Under the pieces are notes generated by a model. It did not search any database and was not told where the DNA came from. It saw nothing but the letters and a program-made list of their open reading frames with translations. Of a DNA stretch of 64,000 bases, positions 60,491 to 64,000 are shown in pieces; position 1 is the first letter of the stretch, and each line of letters opens with the position of its first letter. The translations under genes and the position numbers were made by a program. Source of the stretch: Anaerobutyricum hallii (GTDB lineage Bacteria; Bacillota; Clostridia; Lachnospirales; Lachnospiraceae); the NCBI RefSeq assembly GCF_900209925.1, contig NZ_LT907978.1, forward strand, positions 2,265,001 through 2,329,000, in the 5' to 3' direction.

Positions 60491-61639
60491 TTACCCTCTC
60501 GGATTAAGCATTTTATTTTTCAATTCATCCTCAAGCTGCATAAGTTTACTTTCTGCCTCTCTTCTTTTTTGGCGTCCCTCCTGCTGGATATGCATTACCT
60601 CGTCAATCGTACTCATAAGGCTTTCATTCGTTGCCACGAGTGTTTCCATATCAACGATACCTCTCTCACTTTCTTTAGCCGTCTCAACAGTAGCTACTTT
60701 CAGCTTCTCTGCATTCTTCTTCAAAAGGTCATTCGTAAGATCAGATACTTTACGCTGTGCTTCTGCTGCCGCTCTGGAATGTTCTACTCCAAGAGCGATA
60801 ATCATCTGACTCTTCCAGAGAGGAATCGTATTCACCAAAGTAGACTGTATCTTTTCTGACATTTCCACATCACTTGACTGTACCATACGAATCTGTGGTG
60901 CCATCTGTAAAGATACCATTCTTGTAAGCTCCAGATCATGAATCTTTTTGTCAAAACGGTTGCACAATGCTTCGCGGTCATTAACCTCCTGTGCATCTTC
61001 CTGCCTTCCACTTAACTCTGCTTTTTTTCTTAATGCAGGAATGACCTCATTCTCTTCCTCTTCAAGTTTCTTCTTTCCTGCAAGAATATACATTGTCAGT
61101 TCACGAAAATATACTTTATTTAATTCATATAACTGATCAAGCATTGCACTGTCTTTTAAAAGCTGTACCTGATGCCCTTCCAGCTTCTCACAGATCTCAT
61201 CGATATTGCCTTCTATCTTACTGTAACGAAGTTTCAATGTCTGAGCCTTGGAAATCTTTTTCTTAAAAAATCCCTTAATTCCCTTTTCTTCTTCTTCATC
61301 AAAACCTTTAAGCTCTACAACTACGCCGTTTAACAGTTCTCCAACTTCTCCAAGATCTTTAGAACGAACTTTTTCAAGCGTTCCTTCTGAAAATGCTGAC
61401 ATTTTTTTCTGTGTACCTGAGCCATACTGTAAAATAGCATTCGAATCATCTAATCGAATCTGCTTTACAAAAGACTCTACCTGTTTTTTCTCGTCATCAG
61501 TAAGATACTGTTCCTCCTCATACACCTTAGGAATCGGTTTTGCCTCCTCCACCGGAAGTTCTGGTGCTGTCTCCGGCTCTAATGTAAGAGTAGCTCCTTC
61601 TTTTAACATTTCTTCAATACTGCTCATCTCCATGCCCAT
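60491..61639 (-). CDS. telA: TelA-like toxic anion resistance family protein
   Basis: A 382-aa protein, mostly helical. QVESFVKQIRLDDSNAILQY, FFKKKISKAQTLKLRYSKIE and TNDLLKKNAEKLKVATVETA with SERGIVDMETLVATNESLMS are typical of the TelA family. Members occur with XpaC and tellurite/stress genes and were linked to resistance to toxic anions and antimicrobials. It follows xpaC by about 50 bases in the same direction, so the pair is an operon. Confidence 0.9.
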   Translation of the reverse strand: MGMEMSSIEEMLKEGATLTLEPETAPELPVEEAKPIPKVYEEEQYLTDDEKKQVESFVKQIRLDDSNAILQYGSGTQKKMSAFSEGTLEKVRSKDLGEVGELLNGVVVELKGFDEEEEKGIKGFFKKKISKAQTLKLRYSKIEGNIDEICEKLEGHQVQLLKDSAMLDQLYELNKVYFRELTMYILAGKKKLEEEENEVIPALRKKAELSGRQEDAQEVNDREALCNRFDKKIHDLELTRMVSLQMAPQIRMVQSSDVEMSEKIQSTLVNTIPLWKSQMIIALGVEHSRAAAEAQRKVSDLTNDLLKKNAEKLKVATVETAKESERGIVDMETLVATNESLMSTIDEVMHIQQEGRQKRREAESKLMQLEDELKNKMLNPRG

Positions 61640-61691
61640 ATCCTGCTCCTCCTGCCGCTAAACATAAACGGCTTTTCCTTTCTGAAAATTT

Positions 61692-63011
61692 TTAAAACTT
61701 TAACATCGGTTCTGTCTTATCTGCATGCAGTTCATCTTCAGTTAATCCATCCTGCTTAAGCATTACTTCCAAAACCTGGATATCTGACGAAATATCCATT
61801 GCTACATTTTGAAACATTTCGTCAAATAACTTTTCCAAAGCCTGATTTATCGTATCTAAAGATTCTTCTATCTCTCTTTTTGATTTCTGAATATTCTCTC
61901 CCTGAATCGGCTGTTTTTCCATATCTTCATACACATTAAGAAGCTTCATCACCGATGGAAAATAATATTTAAACAACTTATCTGTCCGCGAAATGCTTTC
62001 CGGATGTTCAGAAGCACAGACAAAAATCCTTGCCGCAAGAACTTCCATATGCGAAATCTTTACTACTACATCCAGAGATTTTATTTGCGCTTTGATATCT
62101 GCCAATTGCTTTAAATAATCCTGCCCCTCTTTCTTTATTCTATAAATCTCTTTTTGCTCAAAAGAAGCATTCTCCATAGCCTCTTCTAACGCTCTTTTTC
62201 TTTCCTCTTCCTCTTCTCTGACTCTCTTCGCATTCATGGCATTCTCGTATTGGCTTTTCGATTCATCCGTAAGCAGCAAACAAGTTTCCCCTTCATCTAA
62301 CTGCGCCCCGATAATCAGATCTTTCTTTGTCAGATAATGAAGATCCTTCATTATCTTCTTTCTGTTCCAGCGTACTTTACTCTCAATATCATCAATCATA
62401 ACATACTGCTTTCCCATCCAGATTTGAGAATACTGTTTCACTCTTCTGGCTCTGCTGCTGCTAAAGATACCTTTTCCAAACAGTACCGCACTTATTACCG
62501 CAAATGGAACAAAAATCGCCGCCGAAGCAATCGCCAGATTCGTCGCCATCGCACCTACGAGGGTCGTAACTCCCAGCCCAATACCGGCTCCTCCAAAACC
62601 TGCAAGCCCTGCCACTCCTATCGCAATCTCTGCTGGTCCACTATACAGTCCCGGATTCTTCCTGAGCTTTCCTGATATGACTCTTCTTCCATGCCCCACA
62701 TCTACATATGCCTGTTCATTCTGACCTCCATAAAATCTGTCAAACTGTCTTGCTGCACCCTCTTTTGCTTTATCAAACTGTCTTGTTGCACTTTCTCTGG
62801 CTTTATCCATCTGTCTGGATGCCTCTTCCTTTGCCTTGTCCATCTGCCTGGATGCTTCTTCCTTTGCCTTATCTACCTGCTTTAAAGCCTCCTCCTTTAC
62901 ATTACCTGCCTGTTTTAAAACTTCTGCAGTTGCCGTATCAATTGTTTTTTGAATCTTACTTCCCAGATCTTCAAAATCCGAAAAATCAAATTTATCTTCC
63001 TGATTACTCAT
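61692..63011 (-). CDS. xpaC: XpaC-like protein with amphipathic repeats
   Basis: A 439-aa protein. The N-terminal third has 11-residue repeats of type QMDKAKEEASR (residues about 35-90). Two hydrophobic segments follow near 130-180 (AEIAIGVAGLAGFGGAGIGL, AIFVPFAVISAVLFGKGIF). The C-terminal half is the XpaC domain (WMGKQYVMIDDIESKVRWNR, FKYYFPSVMKLLNVYEDMEK). XpaC proteins are partners of TelA; the old name refers to a phosphatase assay in Bacillus. Membrane association is likely. Confidence 0.88.
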   Translation of the reverse strand: MSNQEDKFDFSDFEDLGSKIQKTIDTATAEVLKQAGNVKEEALKQVDKAKEEASRQMDKAKEEASRQMDKARESATRQFDKAKEGAARQFDRFYGGQNEQAYVDVGHGRRVISGKLRKNPGLYSGPAEIAIGVAGLAGFGGAGIGLGVTTLVGAMATNLAIASAAIFVPFAVISAVLFGKGIFSSSRARRVKQYSQIWMGKQYVMIDDIESKVRWNRKKIMKDLHYLTKKDLIIGAQLDEGETCLLLTDESKSQYENAMNAKRVREEEEERKRALEEAMENASFEQKEIYRIKKEGQDYLKQLADIKAQIKSLDVVVKISHMEVLAARIFVCASEHPESISRTDKLFKYYFPSVMKLLNVYEDMEKQPIQGENIQKSKREIEESLDTINQALEKLFDEMFQNVAMDISSDIQVLEVMLKQDGLTEDELHADKTEPMLKF

Positions 63012-63141
63012 AATATAATACTCCTACTTTGTATTTCCCTTACTATACCATAAATCCCTTCTTTTTTATAGCTCAGAATTTCTTACAGAGGAATTTTTCA
63101 GCTTACTCAGGAATATATTAAAAGAAAAATGGAGAAATCAT

Positions 63142-63726
63142 TTGGCAATCAAAATTTATATCGATCAAGGACATAATCCGGAGGGAATCAATGCAGGTGC
63201 AGAAGGTTTTGGAATACGAGAACAGGATATCACCTACCAGGTGGGGCACTTTCTCTTTGATATTTTATCAGAAGACTATCGTTTTACGGCCCGCCTTTCC
63301 CGTCCAACACCACAAACCACCTTAGGTTACAGCAATACAAGCAGCTTAAAAGAACGGGTGACACAGGCAAACACCTGGAAAGCAGATTACTTTATCAGTA
63401 TTCATGCAAATGCCAGCGAAAACCCAGATATTAACGGCACCGAAGCTTACGTTTCTTCTGCTAATTCTGCCGCATGGTACCTCGCCCAAAACATTGTATC
63501 CGAAATTGTGCGGAGAACAAGCACCAAATATAATGGTGTGTTCACCAGACCTTCTCTCTATGTCTTAAAAAATACAAAAATGCCGGCAGTTCTTGTGGAA
63601 CTCGGATACATAACTAACTACGAAGATAATCAGCGAATGATTGATAACCCATATCAATTTGCATATGGAATCTATGTAGGAATACTCAATTACCTGGAAC
63701 TCCCACAAAAAAATACTGATTTGTAG
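63142..63726 (+). CDS. N-acetylmuramoyl-L-alanine amidase (Amidase_3)
   Basis: A 194-aa zinc amidase. It uses a TTG start with GGAGAAATCAT upstream. IYIDQGHNPEGINAGAEGFG gives the first His, GIREQDITYQVG the Glu, DYFISIHANASENPDINGTE the second His, and AVLVELGYITNYEDNQRM the catalytic Glu. No signal peptide is visible, unlike CwlD-type homologs. Its transcript probably ends at the hairpin element just downstream. Confidence 0.88.
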   Translation: MAIKIYIDQGHNPEGINAGAEGFGIREQDITYQVGHFLFDILSEDYRFTARLSRPTPQTTLGYSNTSSLKERVTQANTWKADYFISIHANASENPDINGTEAYVSSANSAAWYLAQNIVSEIVRRTSTKYNGVFTRPSLYVLKNTKMPAVLVELGYITNYEDNQRMIDNPYQFAYGIYVGILNYLELPQKNTDL

Positions 63727-63930
63727 ATTTGGTAGTAGACGAAAAAAGAAAAAAATAAGATATCCCATCTGCTCTGTAGTCGCTGTGTTTAAGATGCTCG
63801 TCCGCATCTTAAACACGCTCCCAAGCCGCATCTGGAATATCTTATTTTTTTCTTTTTTCTGGCTATCTAAATCTACAGTCTGGCGAGAATGGAGTTCTCC
63901 AGAAGGTTATGACTTTCCGGAGAATTAAAG
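63722..63930 (+). repeat. Dispersed hairpin element, copy C
   Basis: A 27-bp outer stem (63741-63767 with 63833-63859, one mismatch) with a further 9-bp outer pair TGTAGATTT/AAATCTACA (63722-63730 and 63869-63877). It keeps GTAGTCGCTG, the inner stem TTAAGATGC/GCATCTTAA and ACGCTCCCAAGCCGCATCTG. Two base pairs of the outer stem differ from copy A in a compensating way. The conserved tail CTCCAGAAGGTTATGAC follows (about 63897-63913). Nothing else is seen up to 64000. Confidence 0.8.
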
Positions 63931-64000
63931 CCTAAGGGATTGACGCATTCTTCTGGGAAAACCCCTTTTTTCCCACCCAAAATCCTAATTTCATCTGGCG

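Overview
The window looks like chromosome of a gut Lachnospiraceae (Clostridia, Firmicutes). This rests on the AT-leaning sequence, strong GGAGG-type ribosome binding sites, TTGACA/TATAAT-type promoters, the order dnaG-rpoD-trmK, the mutS-miaB pair and the XpaC-TelA pair. The genus is not determined. Host genes occupy 1-10.1 kb and 49.4-64 kb. A temperate siphovirus prophage of about 39.3 kb lies between them (about 10,099-49,388).

Left host part: mutS (cut by the window edge) and miaB on the minus strand; two tandem tRNA-Glu(CTC) genes with duplicated promoters; a coiled-coil protein with dinB; a two-gene unit facing a small XRE regulator; a PHP phosphatase; trmK; and the 3' half of rpoD. 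Right host part: the 5' half of rpoD, dnaG, a sigma-like gene without region 4, a HAD/Gfo-Idh-MocA fusion gene, a CNNM/CorC-type CBS protein, a 992-aa degenerate McrB-like AAA+ protein, an SH3-NlpC/P60 cell-wall hydrolase, telA, xpaC and an Amidase_3 protein.

The central observation is that the prophage interrupts rpoD, the housekeeping sigma factor gene, exactly at the two codons of the invariant Trp-Trp pair of region 2.3. Both halves are otherwise intact, and joining the host flanks restores an uninterrupted reading frame. A large serine recombinase lies at the right end, and the two phage ends form imperfect inverted arms around a CCACCA core, as expected of a serine-integrase attP. A near-consensus promoter at the left phage end points into the rpoD 3' half.

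Prophage layout, mostly minus strand from right to left: a repressor/Cro switch with palindromic operators; an antirepressor; a replication initiator gene carrying five iteron-like repeats; a G39P-type loader; Gp157 and ERF recombination proteins; small nucleases; a C5 DNA methyltransferase; an ArpU-like regulator; terminase, portal and head genes with an unusual insert of two lysins and a lipoprotein; tail genes with a -1 frameshifted chaperone; and a holin. A separate seven-gene cassette with its own terminator fills the left end. On the plus strand at the right end are a DUF4352 membrane protein and a segment of about 3 kb flanked by 21-bp inverted repeats that abut the integrase start. This segment holds a probable small RNA, two divergent paralogous genes around an HTH regulator with shared operators, and a zinc-finger/AP2 protein. 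A 35-aa gene running against the repressor has a LexA-like box filling its promoter spacer, which suggests SOS control.

A family of long hairpin elements with covarying stems (three good copies and one decayed) sits at gene 3' ends in the host parts. All functional calls come from reading the sequence and remembered families; no database search was run.
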